Origin: Terriglobia bacterium
Lineage (GTDB): Bacteria > Acidobacteriota > Terriglobia > Terriglobales > Acidobacteriaceae
Length of the DNA: 52,744 bases
Assembly (NCBI GenBank): GCA_020073215.1
Contig: JAIQFO010000034.1
Span: 1 to 52,744, forward strand
Reading direction: 5' to 3'
The notes under the pieces were generated by a model that was not told the origin of the DNA, did no database searches, and was given only the letters and a program-made list of their open reading frames with translations. Below are positions 33,203-43,200 of this stretch, piece after piece; within the stretch, counting starts at the first letter, position 1; each line of letters begins with the position of its first letter. Made by a program: the position numbers and the translations under genes.

Positions 33203-34983
33203 GCCTCGCCCGGCAGCTTGGCGAGGTGCGCCTTGCCATCGATGAGGTTGCTCACGTGCAGCACAAAATTGGCCGCAACTCCAGCGATGCCTTGGCGGCG
33301 CGGCACCGGATAAAACGGGCTCCGCAATTGGCGATGCTTGGCGACGTAGGCCTTGATCTCGTCGAGTTTCTTGCCCGTGGAAGCCAGGGCCTGCTCGAAC
33401 TCCGCCTTGGCCTTAATCTTGGCTTCGCCCAGGGCCATCTGCATGCGGCTGTGCGCGTTGATTTCTCCCTCCCCCGAAGTTTCGATGGGCAGGAAAATCA
33501 TTTCTGGGAAACGGTTCACCACGGCGGACTGCACGCCATCGGACTGTGAGGACGGCATGCAGCCAAAGGGCTTCAACGCCAGCACCATGTGACAGAGGCC
33601 GTGGGTGGTGTAGTAGACGTTTTTACCCACTTCGAGATGCCCTTCGCCGCCACGGGCGAGTGAGTGGTAAAAGGGATGCGCCATACGGGCCAACTCGCCC
33701 TGGGGAGCGAGACGGTGCGTGAGTCCGCCCAGGTGGCGGGCAGCACGCGCGTGCTGGCGGTTCCACATGCCTTCGCTCAACCGCAACAGCAACCACTTTT
33801 TGCGGAACTTCCACTGGTTCGCCAGTTGCTTTTTCAGCTGCCACCAGCGTGCGCCGGGATAGGGAACATCGAGGCCCTTTCTCTCATCCAGGTTCGCCCG
33901 AGCCTCATACAAGAGATAGGTGACCCAGGCACCGATTGGTTCCACATATACCTGGGCGCCTTCCTGCTCCAGAAAGGTAAACATGTTGAAGTTGCCGTCG
34001 CCTTCGGTGAGTTGCGCCCAAAACTCACCCGTGATCTTGACGATGGGCTTCACGCGCGTATGGTCCACTTCGACTTTGCCCAGGCGCTCACGCGCGAGGC
34101 GCATCGCAGCGAGGAAGTCTTTGCTGTAGAGGTGAGTGAGAATCTTGCCCAACGTGTTGCTGGTGTCTTTGAGCTTCTTGCGTCGGGACAGACGCTCCGA
34201 AAACCAGCGCGGCGTGCGCTCAAGGATTTCGTAACGCTTCCGATGTTCCAGGAAATCGCTCAGCTGATCGACGACATCCTTGATCGCCTGGTCCGTCGTG
34301 CCCCGGGCAATTTCGTAGGGACGGATCTGGTAAACCATGTCGTTGATTACATCACCCAGATTCACCGCGTTGAGCTCGCCCATGAACAGGTCGGCGGAGA
34401 ACTTAAGGCCGGGTTGGCCAGAATTAGCCTTGACGCCCTGGTCCTGCTGGAAAAGCAGTATGCGAAAGCCACCGAAGCCGGCATTCTCCATCGCCATCCG
34501 ATACTCGGACTCGTACATGCCGAAGCGGCAAGGCCCACAGGAGCCCGCGGTGAAAAAAATGTAATTGTCGATGATTTCCTGGCGGGAGAGACCTTGAGCT
34601 TCGAGCGAGCGTAGGAACTCGATGAGGTTGCCGACGGTGAAGTAAGTAGGATTGCACTGGCCGTTGTTGCCATACTCTTTGCCGGTCTGGAAAGCGGCCA
34701 GGTTGGGGTTGGGCAACATCTGGAAGCGATAGCCGCAGCCGCGAAACACGGCCTCGATGAGGCGCTCGTGCTTCCAGGTAAAGCCTCCGAAAAGAATGGT
34801 GACACGGTCGCGTTCTTCGGCGTTGAAGGGGCGCTCGCGGGGGCGGTGAAAGTGCTCGACGGGTTTCCCGGCGAGTCCGGCGGCCTGCTCCAGGCGCGCC
34901 CGCTCCGTGGCCACGCGGCAAGCGATCTCTTCTTCCCCCAGAGGAGGAAGCGGGGATCCGGCGGAGTTTGCGGCGGAGCTCAT
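33199..34983 (-). CDS. partner protein of the activase-like enzyme (HgdB/DUF2229-like)
   Basis: This is a 594-residue protein. The visible pattern is ERDRVTILFGGFTWKHERLI, a Cys-rich stretch QCNPTYFTVGNLIEFL, FTAGSCGPCRFGMYESEYRMA, and late motifs GLCHMVLALKPFGCMPSSQSDG and LPIETSGEGEINAHSR. It matches the 2-hydroxyglutaryl-CoA dehydratase D-component-like proteins always found next to giant activases. The conserved cysteines suggest an iron-sulfur cluster. It is the first gene of the pair and overlaps the 1198-residue gene by four bases. The pair probably forms one ATP-driven reductase or dehydratase-like system; the substrate cannot be read from sequence. Confidence 0.8.
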   Translation of the reverse strand: MSSAANSAGSPLPPLGEEEIACRVATERARLEQAAGLAGKPVEHFHRPRERPFNAEERDRVTILFGGFTWKHERLIEAVFRGCGYRFQMLPNPNLAAFQTGKEYGNNGQCNPTYFTVGNLIEFLRSLEAQGLSRQEIIDNYIFFTAGSCGPCRFGMYESEYRMAMENAGFGGFRILLFQQDQGVKANSGQPGLKFSADLFMGELNAVNLGDVINDMVYQIRPYEIARGTTDQAIKDVVDQLSDFLEHRKRYEILERTPRWFSERLSRRKKLKDTSNTLGKILTHLYSKDFLAAMRLARERLGKVEVDHTRVKPIVKITGEFWAQLTEGDGNFNMFTFLEQEGAQVYVEPIGAWVTYLLYEARANLDERKGLDVPYPGARWWQLKKQLANQWKFRKKWLLLRLSEGMWNRQHARAARHLGGLTHRLAPQGELARMAHPFYHSLARGGEGHLEVGKNVYYTTHGLCHMVLALKPFGCMPSSQSDGVQSAVVNRFPEMIFLPIETSGEGEINAHSRMQMALGEAKIKAKAEFEQALASTGKKLDEIKAYVAKHRQLRSPFYPVPRRQGIAGVAANFVLHVSNLIDGKAHLAKLPGEA

Positions 34984-35096
34984 ACTTCAGGATCTCCCTG
35001 TTGACCAGGTCACGTGACCAGATCCCCCAGTAAGGTGTTAGCGAACGCCCAAATGTGATTGTAAATCGAATAGAGGAAGATGCGGGGATGTTCCGC

Positions 35097-35912
35097 TCAC
35101 AGTAACATCAGGTTCACTTGGAGCTTTGTATATCCCTGTTTCTGCGCCCAGAGATCGAGCGGGATCGAGGCAATTTCATCCACCACGGGTTCGGCCAATC
35201 CGTTGCGAGTCAGGTCCACGGTTTTGATGTAGCGGCGGCAGGTGTCGCAGCATTCGACGCGGACATGCTGGAACTCTTCGGCGGTGTAGACGGGAAGCTT
35301 CGCGTGGTTTTCTTCGCCGCATCCGGGACAAACGATTCGGCGGAACTCCCATTCTCCCAGGCAGAACGAACATACCAGCGAGCGCTGTCCGCCGTCTCCC
35401 AAGGGCCGCAGGACTCCGACTCCCGGTTTGCGCGAGCAGAAGGGGCAGAGACACGGCGTGGGGCCTGCCTCCTGCTTCCCCGCCTGCTCGCGGACGAATT
35501 CCGCGTAGGGCTGGAGAAACGCCCGCGCGAAGAATTCCCTGTGTCCGTCTCCTTTGTCTCCAACTCCAATGACCCGGCCTCCATCTCTTGTCCAGAAGGC
35601 AGTCAGCAACTGGAGCTGGCGGTTCGCAGCCTGATTCCGCAGGTCGCGAGCTGCTGCCGCAACCGGAGCGGGACCGGTTTCCTCAACCAAGGACAGGAAT
35701 CCAGGAAAGCGTTCCACAACCTCGGCCGCCAGTGGCTGTGCGAACGAAACGACCGGCTTCTGACTCTTAAGCGTCTTTTGGGCAGCGCGGTACAACTCGT
35801 CCTGAAAACGAGCGACCGGCACGAAAAAACGCAGCATCTCGGAGGCGGACGGGTACTGTGCAGCCAATTCTTCGGCTCTGGCGATACGCCGCTGGCGAAA
35901 GGTTTGCGACAT
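35097..35912 (-). CDS. fdhE: FdhE-like formate dehydrogenase accessory protein
   Basis: This is a protein of about 271 residues. The start at 35912 (MSQTFRQRRIARAEELAAQYPSA) is chosen over an in-frame start 35 codons upstream because the conserved FdhE N terminus begins here. The four Cys pairs of the FdhE rubredoxin-like modules are present: CPFCSRKPG, CSFCLGEWEFRRIVCPGCGE and CCDTCRRYIKTVD. FdhE assists maturation or export quality control of respiratory formate dehydrogenase. No formate dehydrogenase structural gene is in the window. It lies 110 bases upstream of the activase pair on the same strand, so a link with anaerobic metabolism is plausible but unproven. Confidence 0.85.
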   Translation of the reverse strand: MSQTFRQRRIARAEELAAQYPSASEMLRFFVPVARFQDELYRAAQKTLKSQKPVVSFAQPLAAEVVERFPGFLSLVEETGPAPVAAAARDLRNQAANRQLQLLTAFWTRDGGRVIGVGDKGDGHREFFARAFLQPYAEFVREQAGKQEAGPTPCLCPFCSRKPGVGVLRPLGDGGQRSLVCSFCLGEWEFRRIVCPGCGEENHAKLPVYTAEEFQHVRVECCDTCRRYIKTVDLTRNGLAEPVVDEIASIPLDLWAQKQGYTKLQVNLMLL

Positions 35913-36137
35913 GGCAGCGATTATCGGCCCCAGCGTTCCGACGCGCAATGACACAATGTCGGGTGTGGCCAGTTTCCGACCGTATTTACTGCCCTTTTCG
36001 GGGCTGAGGCCGCCCAACCTGGGTTTGCAGCAAACTGTTCAGGCGCTCGATTTCCGTCGCTCGTAAACTAAAAAATCATCCGTGCGCCGACTCGCAGAAT
36101 CAATAATACGAATCAATTTCTCCTTCGAGGTGCTCGC

Positions 36138-37277
36138 ATGCAACTCAAGCCCTTCCTGCTCGATGCCTGGCTCGACCACTACGAACACGACATCGAATTT
36201 AACCTTGCTGCAAGCACCGGACCGACCTGGACCGTAAACGACATCCTCGCCCTCGCCGACGACGAAACGCGCCACCGCTTCCTGAACCACAACCTGGTCT
36301 ACAGCCGCCCCGCCGGCGCCAACAGTTTGCGGGAGGCGATCGCTGAAATGCAGCGTGTCCCGGTAGAGGCCGTTCAAATCGTGACCGGCGCCTCCGAGGC
36401 ACTCGTGGCCCTGATGTGGTTGGCGGCCGAGCCCGGCGCGAACGTAATCATCCCGCTGCCTGGATTCACCACTTTCTCCGCGCTGCCGGAATCGCTTGGC
36501 CTGGAAACCCGCTGCTATCGTGTGCGCCGCGAGAACGGCTTCCGCATCGACCCCGACGAGATCAAGCGGCTCGCCGACTCGAAGACCAAACTCATCCTGA
36601 TCAACAGCCCGCACAACCCGACGGGCGCGACCATCGGTGACGATGAAATGGAAGCCCTGCACGACTTTACCGCCGACCGCGGAATCCAGCTGGTGAGTGA
36701 CGAGGTCTACCATCCCATCTACCACGGAAGGCAGACGAAATCGGCGGCACGCTTGCCGCACGCCACCGTGATCTCTGACCTCTCGAAGGCATTTTCGATT
36801 GCCGGCGTGCGCACGGGATGGATGATCGAGCACGACGCCCAGCGCCGCCAGCAATACTGGACCGCGCGCGCCTACTTCTCGATCTCGAACACCACCACCG
36901 GAGAAATTCTTTCGGAAATCGCCATCCGCAAACGTGAGGCCGTGCTCGGCAAGACCCAGGAAGTTGCCACCCGAAACCTCAAACTCCTCGAGCGCCTCAT
37001 GGCAGACCATCGCGACGTACTCGGCTGGATTCCACCGCAAGGCGGCATGACCGCGTTCCCCTGGCTGGTGAGCGGAGAGCTGCTTAGCCTAGAAAATGCC
37101 CGCCCGTTCTGCCAGGCCGCCACCGAGTGTGGAATCCTGCTGGCTCCCGGCGATTGCTTCGATGCGCCCTCGCATTTTCGTCTGGGCTTTGCCGCGGCCG
37201 GAGACAATTTCTCGAAGGCGCTCGACCGCTTCGGAGCATTCGTAAAGAGCTGGTCGGCCAGGATGGTCACGGTATGA
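36138..37277 (+). CDS. PLP-dependent aminotransferase, class I/II
   Basis: This is a 379-residue fold type I enzyme. Visible features are VTGASEALVALMWL, LINSPHNPTGATI, SDEVYHPIYHG, and the PLP lysine in SDLSKAFSIAGVRTGW. An Arg near the C terminus (HFRLGFAAAG) should bind the substrate carboxylate. The length is typical. GAGG stands just before the ATG. It is divergent from the FdhE gene with a 225-base gap, and its stop lies inside a small tandem repeat. The amino donor and the product are unknown, and there is no nearby pathway to place it in. Confidence 0.87.
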   Translation: MQLKPFLLDAWLDHYEHDIEFNLAASTGPTWTVNDILALADDETRHRFLNHNLVYSRPAGANSLREAIAEMQRVPVEAVQIVTGASEALVALMWLAAEPGANVIIPLPGFTTFSALPESLGLETRCYRVRRENGFRIDPDEIKRLADSKTKLILINSPHNPTGATIGDDEMEALHDFTADRGIQLVSDEVYHPIYHGRQTKSAARLPHATVISDLSKAFSIAGVRTGWMIEHDAQRRQQYWTARAYFSISNTTTGEILSEIAIRKREAVLGKTQEVATRNLKLLERLMADHRDVLGWIPPQGGMTAFPWLVSGELLSLENARPFCQAATECGILLAPGDCFDAPSHFRLGFAAAGDNFSKALDRFGAFVKSWSARMVTV

Positions 37278-37313
37278 CGGTCTCGGCATGACGGTCGCAG
37301 CATGACCAGAACT
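37272..37313. repeat. 14-base tandem repeat at the aminotransferase stop codon
   Basis: Three imperfect copies of GGTATGACGGTCTC stand in tandem (37272-37285, 37286-37299, 37300-37313). The unit is best kept at the TATGACGGTC core. The stop codon of the aminotransferase falls in the first copy. This looks like replication slippage at the gene end. Confidence 0.55.
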
Positions 37314-37809
37314 TGCTGCGGCGCGATCAACAGGCCTTAATTGGAGAAATCCGTCAGGATGAGAGACACCGAAACCTCCGCACAATTAGGGGTGGACGCC
37401 ACCGCTTCACACCCTGCACATTGCTGCCTGCCTCAGAAGGTCGTTACAGTAATTTGCGCTTAAGATGCAGGCGTTTTGCCCGACGGACGAGCGATGGTGA
37501 GTGTAACTCTGTTTACCTTCACGCATTGCGGACGCATCGTTTTTGGCATTGAAATTGCGTTAATACCGACGAGCAGACTTCGGGGGAGGGCTGTTCACGA
37601 GCGTCCCATGACTCTAAACGGAGTCGGGGGCGCTTTCGTTTTGGGTCACCAAGACTCACTTAACGTTTGGCTTCGCCGCTCGTTCGAGGGCAATGCTGCT
37701 TCCCGAAGAGTGTGCATTATTGAACAAACAGGCCGTACGCCGTCGCTATGCTTCACCTTATTCTTAGGGTCGATGGGGTAACTGCCGGGTAAGTCCGGGA
37801 GCAGTTTAG
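37278..37809. other. 530-base stretch without a recognised gene
   Basis: No convincing gene is seen on either strand between the aminotransferase stop and the TPR fragment. Open frames here are short and show no family pattern. The stretch holds the tail of the tandem repeat and a sigma-54-like motif, reported separately. It may be a scar from a deletion, because the TPR frame that follows has lost its 5' end. Confidence 0.5.
37544..37558 (+). promoter_or_regulatory. possible sigma-54 promoter ahead of the TPR fragment
   Basis: TGGCATTGAAATTGC keeps the GG and GC dinucleotides of the -24/-12 sigma-54 consensus (TGGCAC-N5-TTGC) with exactly ten bases between them. A start near 37570 would read toward the TPR frame at 37810. 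No upstream activator sites were identified. Such a motif arises by chance fairly often, so this is a weak call. Confidence 0.3.
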
Positions 37810-38967
37810 ATTTCTGCCTACGCTGCCACGGGCGACACTCGTGGAGAAGAGGACACGCTTCGCAATTGGGGCGACGCCGTCGCGGATTCCGATCCGGTTG
37901 CGGGAATCAAGTTGTACGAGCAGGCGCTCGACATCGCAAAACGCATCGGGAATGTTACCGGCCAGGCCGCCGCCCTGAATGAGATGGCGATTCAATATGG
38001 GGTGATGGGCGATCATGCCAAGGCCAAGAACCTCTACGTCCAGGCCTTGGCCATTTATCGCGAAATCGATGATAAGGCCCACACCGCTCCGCTCATGGGC
38101 AACGTGGCCAACGAACTGATGTTCCAGGGCCGCCTGGCGGATTCCATGAAAATGTACAAAGACACCGTGGAAAGTGCGCACGAGCTCGGGGCCACATCCA
38201 CGGAAGGGGACGGTTCCTACAACATCGGACTTTTGCTGCAATTCCAAGGCGACTTGGCCGGTGCCAAAGACTGGTTCAGCAAATCGCTAGCCCTGTTTCA
38301 GAACGCCGATAACCGCGTGGCAGCGACCTATCCTCTTTATAGCCTCGGGGAGTTGGCAATGATGCAAGCCGACTTCGACGCGGCTGCCAAACTTTTGCAG
38401 CAGTCTCTCACCGCGCGTCAAGCCGAACAGGAGAAGTTAGGAACAGCGGAAAGCAATCTCGATCTGGCTTTACTGGACCTAAACGAGGGCCGTTCCGTCT
38501 CCGATGCGGAGGCGCTCTCCCGGAGCGCGGGACAAGTTCTCCACGACGCGAAAGTCAAAGACGAGGAGGCAAGAGCATACTCCATCCTTGCTTCCGTGTT
38601 GCTGGCCGAAGGAAAATCTGCCGAAGCGTTGCAAGCGGTTGAACAAGCAACAGTCATTTCGCGCAAAAGCCAGGATCCGAACTACCGGCTTTCGATTGCG
38701 GTGGTTTCGTCACGGGTCCGGGGACTGGCTGATCCATCCAATAGTGCGGTATCTCAATCCCTCGCTGCACTGAACCAGGCTGCCATCGAGGCTGGTCGAC
38801 TCGGGTACGTAGGGATTCAAATGGAAGCAAGACTGGCACTGGGTGAGATCGAAATGAAATCTGGAAAACGTGGGTTGGGACGAAACCACCTCGAAGCCGT
38901 GGAGAGAGATTCGGCGGCCAGAGGTTTTCTCCTGATTGCGCACCGGGCGTCTGCCGCCCGGAGCTGA
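37810..38967 (+). pseudogene. TPR-repeat protein, 5' truncated
   Basis: The frame is open from 37810, right after a TAG, and reads into TPR repeats with no good start. The first likely initiator is a TTG at 37912 with no ribosome site. The translation has several 40-residue TPR units: LYEQALDIAKRIGNVTGQ, KNLYVQALAIYREIDDKA, GAKDWFSKSLALFQNADN, and others. A degraded tail follows (RRGLGRNHLEAVERD). From memory, acidobacterial proteins of this type carry an N-terminal winged-helix or kinase domain and a membrane helix before the TPRs. Those parts are absent here. It is probably the C-terminal remnant of such a regulator. It is convergent with the nitrilase-like gene, ending 138 bases from that gene's stop. 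Confidence 0.6.
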
Positions 38968-39104
38968 TGCGGGCTGCCTGATTGCAGCGTCGCCGTGCTC
39001 GTGTGCGTTGATACCACGGGCCGCAGAGCAGCGATCATGGCCAACAGCTGGCAGATGAAGACTAGACGACCGAATCGAGGTCGGACCGTGAAACCTTCTG
39101 TGCC

Positions 39105-40187
39105 TTATCGCTCCGGCTTCTTCCATATGCCGCGATCGTGCATCAGCCGAATCTGCCGCTGGATCACCTTCTTCCGGTATTCCGTGTGCTTCATGGGTGC
39201 GCGCTTCAGGTAGAGATTCTTGGGATAGATGGGTTGCTCGTAGAGGATCTGGTAAAGCTCGGTCCGCAGATCTTTCAGCCAGTTATCCCACTGCGCGCGG
39301 GCGCGGTGGTCGCGCAGCGCCTCAATGTCGACTACTCCCGCCACGTAGGTTGACCCGCCCCCGTACTCCTGCCGCCCCACGATTTGCCCCTTGTAATTAA
39401 TGATGAAGGAACGTCCGCCGAAGGTGTCTATGGGTGTCGTCTCTTCGGGGAACAGGTAATAGGTCCCCAGGTTGGGGGCTACGACATACATGTTGTTGTC
39501 GAGGGCGCGCGCCCGGCTTTGAATTTCGAAAATCTCGTTGCCGGTTGCGGGGTGGGGGTATGAGGCGCGATAGACCACCTCTGCTCCATTTAGCGCCAAG
39601 GCCCGTGCGTTTTCCGGATACGAACCTTCATTTGCCATCATGATGCCCAGGCGGCCAATCTCGGTATCCACCACCGGCCAGAAGGCATCCAGGTTCCGTC
39701 CGTATTTTTGCACCCACCAGTCATAAATGTCGTGCGGGCAGACGGAGTGCTCCACCGGAAACAGGGGCGACACTTTGTAGTGTTGGAGGATCACCTTCCC
39801 TTTCGGGTTGAGGATGAATCCGACATTGAAGAATCGATCCTTAATCTCCGGATGCCGCGCCTTGGCCTGCGCCATGATGAAGGTGTTGTACTCGCGGGCA
39901 ATCTTGCCGAGTTCTTCGGTCTCTTCTCCGGGAATATCGATGGCGCATTCCCGCGCAAATTGCACGTGATCGAGATCGAGCACCTCGTCATTGAACGCCT
40001 GCAGGGCGCCTTCAGGGAAGGCGATGAGCCGCACCGGAAGATCCAAAGCCGAAAGCCAACTGGCCGCCTTGACCAGGTGCGTCAAGTGTTCCAGGTTGAT
40101 CTTGATGTCCTTGCGGCGGCGGATTCCGCGTACGGCAGGAATGAGTCCGACGGCGGTATAGGGTTTGACCACAACTCGGTTCCTCAC
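39105..40187 (-). CDS. nitrilase-superfamily protein lacking the catalytic cysteine
   Basis: This is a 360-residue carbon-nitrogen hydrolase fold protein, starting at a GTG. The catalytic Glu (E59 in IAFPEGAL) and Lys (K138 in LQHYKVSP) are in place. The Cys that should follow the GxxI motif is Ala185: the segment reads RLGIMMANEGSYPE, where active relatives have ICYD-x-RFPE or, in AmiE-like amidases, ICDDGNYPE. The bases at the position read GCA, so it is not a translation artefact. The overall block order, with RASYPHPATGNEIFEIQSRARALDNNMYVVAPN and FGGRSFIINYKG, is closest to aliphatic amidase-type members. The protein may be non-catalytic or use other chemistry. Confidence 0.75.
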   Translation of the reverse strand: MRNRVVVKPYTAVGLIPAVRGIRRRKDIKINLEHLTHLVKAASWLSALDLPVRLIAFPEGALQAFNDEVLDLDHVQFARECAIDIPGEETEELGKIAREYNTFIMAQAKARHPEIKDRFFNVGFILNPKGKVILQHYKVSPLFPVEHSVCPHDIYDWWVQKYGRNLDAFWPVVDTEIGRLGIMMANEGSYPENARALALNGAEVVYRASYPHPATGNEIFEIQSRARALDNNMYVVAPNLGTYYLFPEETTPIDTFGGRSFIINYKGQIVGRQEYGGGSTYVAGVVDIEALRDHRARAQWDNWLKDLRTELYQILYEQPIYPKNLYLKRAPMKHTEYRKKVIQRQIRLMHDRGIWKKPER

Positions 40188-40271
40188 TGCATGGCGCTTA
40201 GCTCACGGCGCCCGGCTTAAACGCAAATTTTGGAGGGGAGGCGCGCCGTCCCCCCCAGAGAGACACGACTA

Positions 40272-43200
40272 CTAGAAGTTGATGCGTAATGAGAGTTGGA
40301 TCTGGCGTGCTGGCGACGCAAACTTCGGCGACCCAAAACCTGGATTCCCGCCAGACGACGCCGGAGGCGCAATATGGTCGCCGAATTCTTTCGGTACGGG
40401 ACCGACAAAATCCGGCAGGCCATAGACGTGATCTACGTCTTCCACATTCGGCCGGTTGAAAAGGTTGAACACCTCAACGCTGGCCTCCGCCTTGAAACGC
40501 TCGGTGATTGGGATGACGCGCTGCAGCCGCAGATCGGTGTCGTAGTACGGGTCGCCTTTGTAACTGTTCCGAGTGCTAACTCCCACCCGGTCGGAGAAGG
40601 GGAACAGGTCGCCGTTGGTGTCGAACCCGGTGTTGATGGTGAAGAAGCGGGCGCTCTGCAGGTTGCTGAGAATGGAAAACTTGAAGTCCCGTACGACCAC
40701 CGGCCATTCTTTGGGTGACTCCGCCAAGAACGCCAGCGTAAAGCGGTGACGAACGTCGTTGTCGCCCACTGCCCGGTCAAATTCCGGGTGGAGGTAATTC
40801 TCGGGCGTGTTTGGCAGGTTAATCGTGGTCGAGATATCGATGGACTTCGAGTAGGTGTAGTTCGCCAGAAAGTTGAAGTGGTGTGAAAGCGCTTTGCGCA
40901 CACTGAGGGTGCCGGCATTGTAAATCGAGAAACCAATGGGCTTCACGTAGAGGACAAAGCCGAAACCGGGGTCGAGGGGCGCAAAGAAGGCTTTACAGCC
41001 GGTGGTCACCGCGGGATCGCATCCCGGCTGCGGGGCTCCGTTGATACTCGAATAGACAGGCAGCCGTGAGGCATGCATCCACTGGTATCCCAGCGACACA
41101 TAGAAATCCTTGCCAACCTCGTGTTCGACTTCCAGGCTGGCTTGTTCCGATAAGGGCTGCGGGAAATCGCGTTTGGCATAACCCAGCGGGAACTGCAGTA
41201 GATGGTCGGGCGCGGGATATTGGCCGAACTGCACGAAATTCGTGAACGCGGTTCGGAGATCGGGAGGAGTCGGAACGCAGACAGGTGTGTCGGGCACGGG
41301 CGTGCACGCCCCCATAGCTCCGGAAGCACCGAAGCCGATCAAGCTCTTACTCGGATTGCTGAACTCGGGCAGGTTGGGGTTATTCATGTATGTGAATTCA
41401 GAAGCCCCGATCCAGCTCACCAGGATATCGCTGTAGATGAATGGTCCGGTGAACAGCCCGGCGCCGCCGCGCACCACGCCCTTGTTGCCGTGGAATGCGT
41501 ATGCAAAGCCAAACCGCGGCTGAAAATTGCCCAAATTGGTGGGGTGAAACGGGCCCGGGAGACTCCCCTCCCCCGCGCTTGTGATCTTCACGTCCTTGGC
41601 GGAGGGAAACTGGTCGACGTCGTAGTGCAGTCCAAAGGTCAGGCTCAGGTTGGGACGTATCTTCCACTGGTCCTGGGCATAGAGCGAATACAGGGTGTGG
41701 CGATAATCGAGCGAGGTGGAATCGTTAAAGGCCTGCTCGCTGGGGCCGGCGTACAAACCATCCTGAAAGTTCGGATCACGGGGGGGGATCTGTTGGCCGA
41801 AGAACGAGCGCGGCTGCAGAAAGAGAAACGCCACCGGACTACCCGGCAAGAGACCTGTAAAAGGCCCGACCGCAAAAAAACTCTGGGGCGCAAAAATCGC
41901 CACTCCCGGACTGAACAGGGTCACTTGCGTGCGGGTCCAGATGGGCTGGAAATCTCCCCCGAACTTAATCGTGTGCGCGCCGCGGGTGTAGGTCATGTTT
42001 TCCGCGGCCTGGAAGTGCTGCTCCTTGTAGAAACGCACGCTGCCCACGAAACCACCGGAAGACATCAGGTCGGGAATCGCGAGGGCGGGTTCGAACCCCA
42101 AGCCTTTAGGCTGCAGGTTGAAGGTTCGCCGGCTATATTGCAGCAGCGTTTCCGAACTCAAGTCGTGGTTGAAGACATGAAACAGATTTCCGTTGAGCGT
42201 CTGGTCACGAACCGGGTTATCACGATACGACGAGGGCAGACCTTCGCCGGGTGCGGCGCCGCGGGCGTTCCGCTTGCGCGAATCGTTGAAAAGATAGGTG
42301 ACATTGAGCGAAGTATTCTGGCTCAGCAGGTTCGTGCTCTTGAGGATGGTTTTATCGTAGTCGTCAATTTGAAGGATGGAGCCCAGGTTCTCCGGTTGCA
42401 GCCCAAGGGATTGTTTGACTTCGTTGATGCTCAACGTGCCGGGTCCGAAGCACCCCTCCGCGTCGATGCAATGCAGGATGAACGAAGAATAGATGGGCGA
42501 CTCGGCCCGTCGCTGTCCTTCGTAACCCAGGAAGTAAAAACTCTTCTCCTTCCGAATCGGACCTCCGACGGTGCCTCCGAACTGGTTAAAGCGCAAGGTG
42601 TCGAAGCCAGGAGCCGAGAGCAGGTTGTTGGCGTCCATCTTGTTGTTTCGGAAAAATTCATACAGCGAGCCGTGGGCGTTGTTGGTGCCCGACTTGGTGA
42701 TGGTATTGACCACGGAGCCGAGATTGCGGCCGTTATCCGCCGTGTAGGGGCTGTCGACGACGCGGAACTCCTGCACCCAGTCCTGCGAGGGGCTCACGCG
42801 CTGCACACCCGAAATGCTGGTCGTGTAGTCGGCGCCGTCCAGCGCGAAAAACGAAGAGTGGCTCTCGCGGATACCGCCGAAACTCAGCTTGAGGACGGTC
42901 TCGGTGAAAGGCGACTGCGCCCCGACTGCGGTGCTTCTTCCTACGTTCACCGAAGGCGTAAGCAGGACGAAGTCGATGAAGTCGCGTCCGGACACTGGGA
43001 GATCGTTAATCTTATTCGTGTCAATAACCTGGCTGACCTCCGATTTCTCGGTGTCGATCCCCTGCACGGTCTCCTGGACCTGGACTTCTTCCTTCACCGT
43101 AACGCCCATAGTCACGTTCAGCGAGGCAATCTGGCCCACCGACAGGATGATCGCCATCTTCTGCCGGGCGAATCCCTTGGCGTCGGCGGTCAGTTCATAA

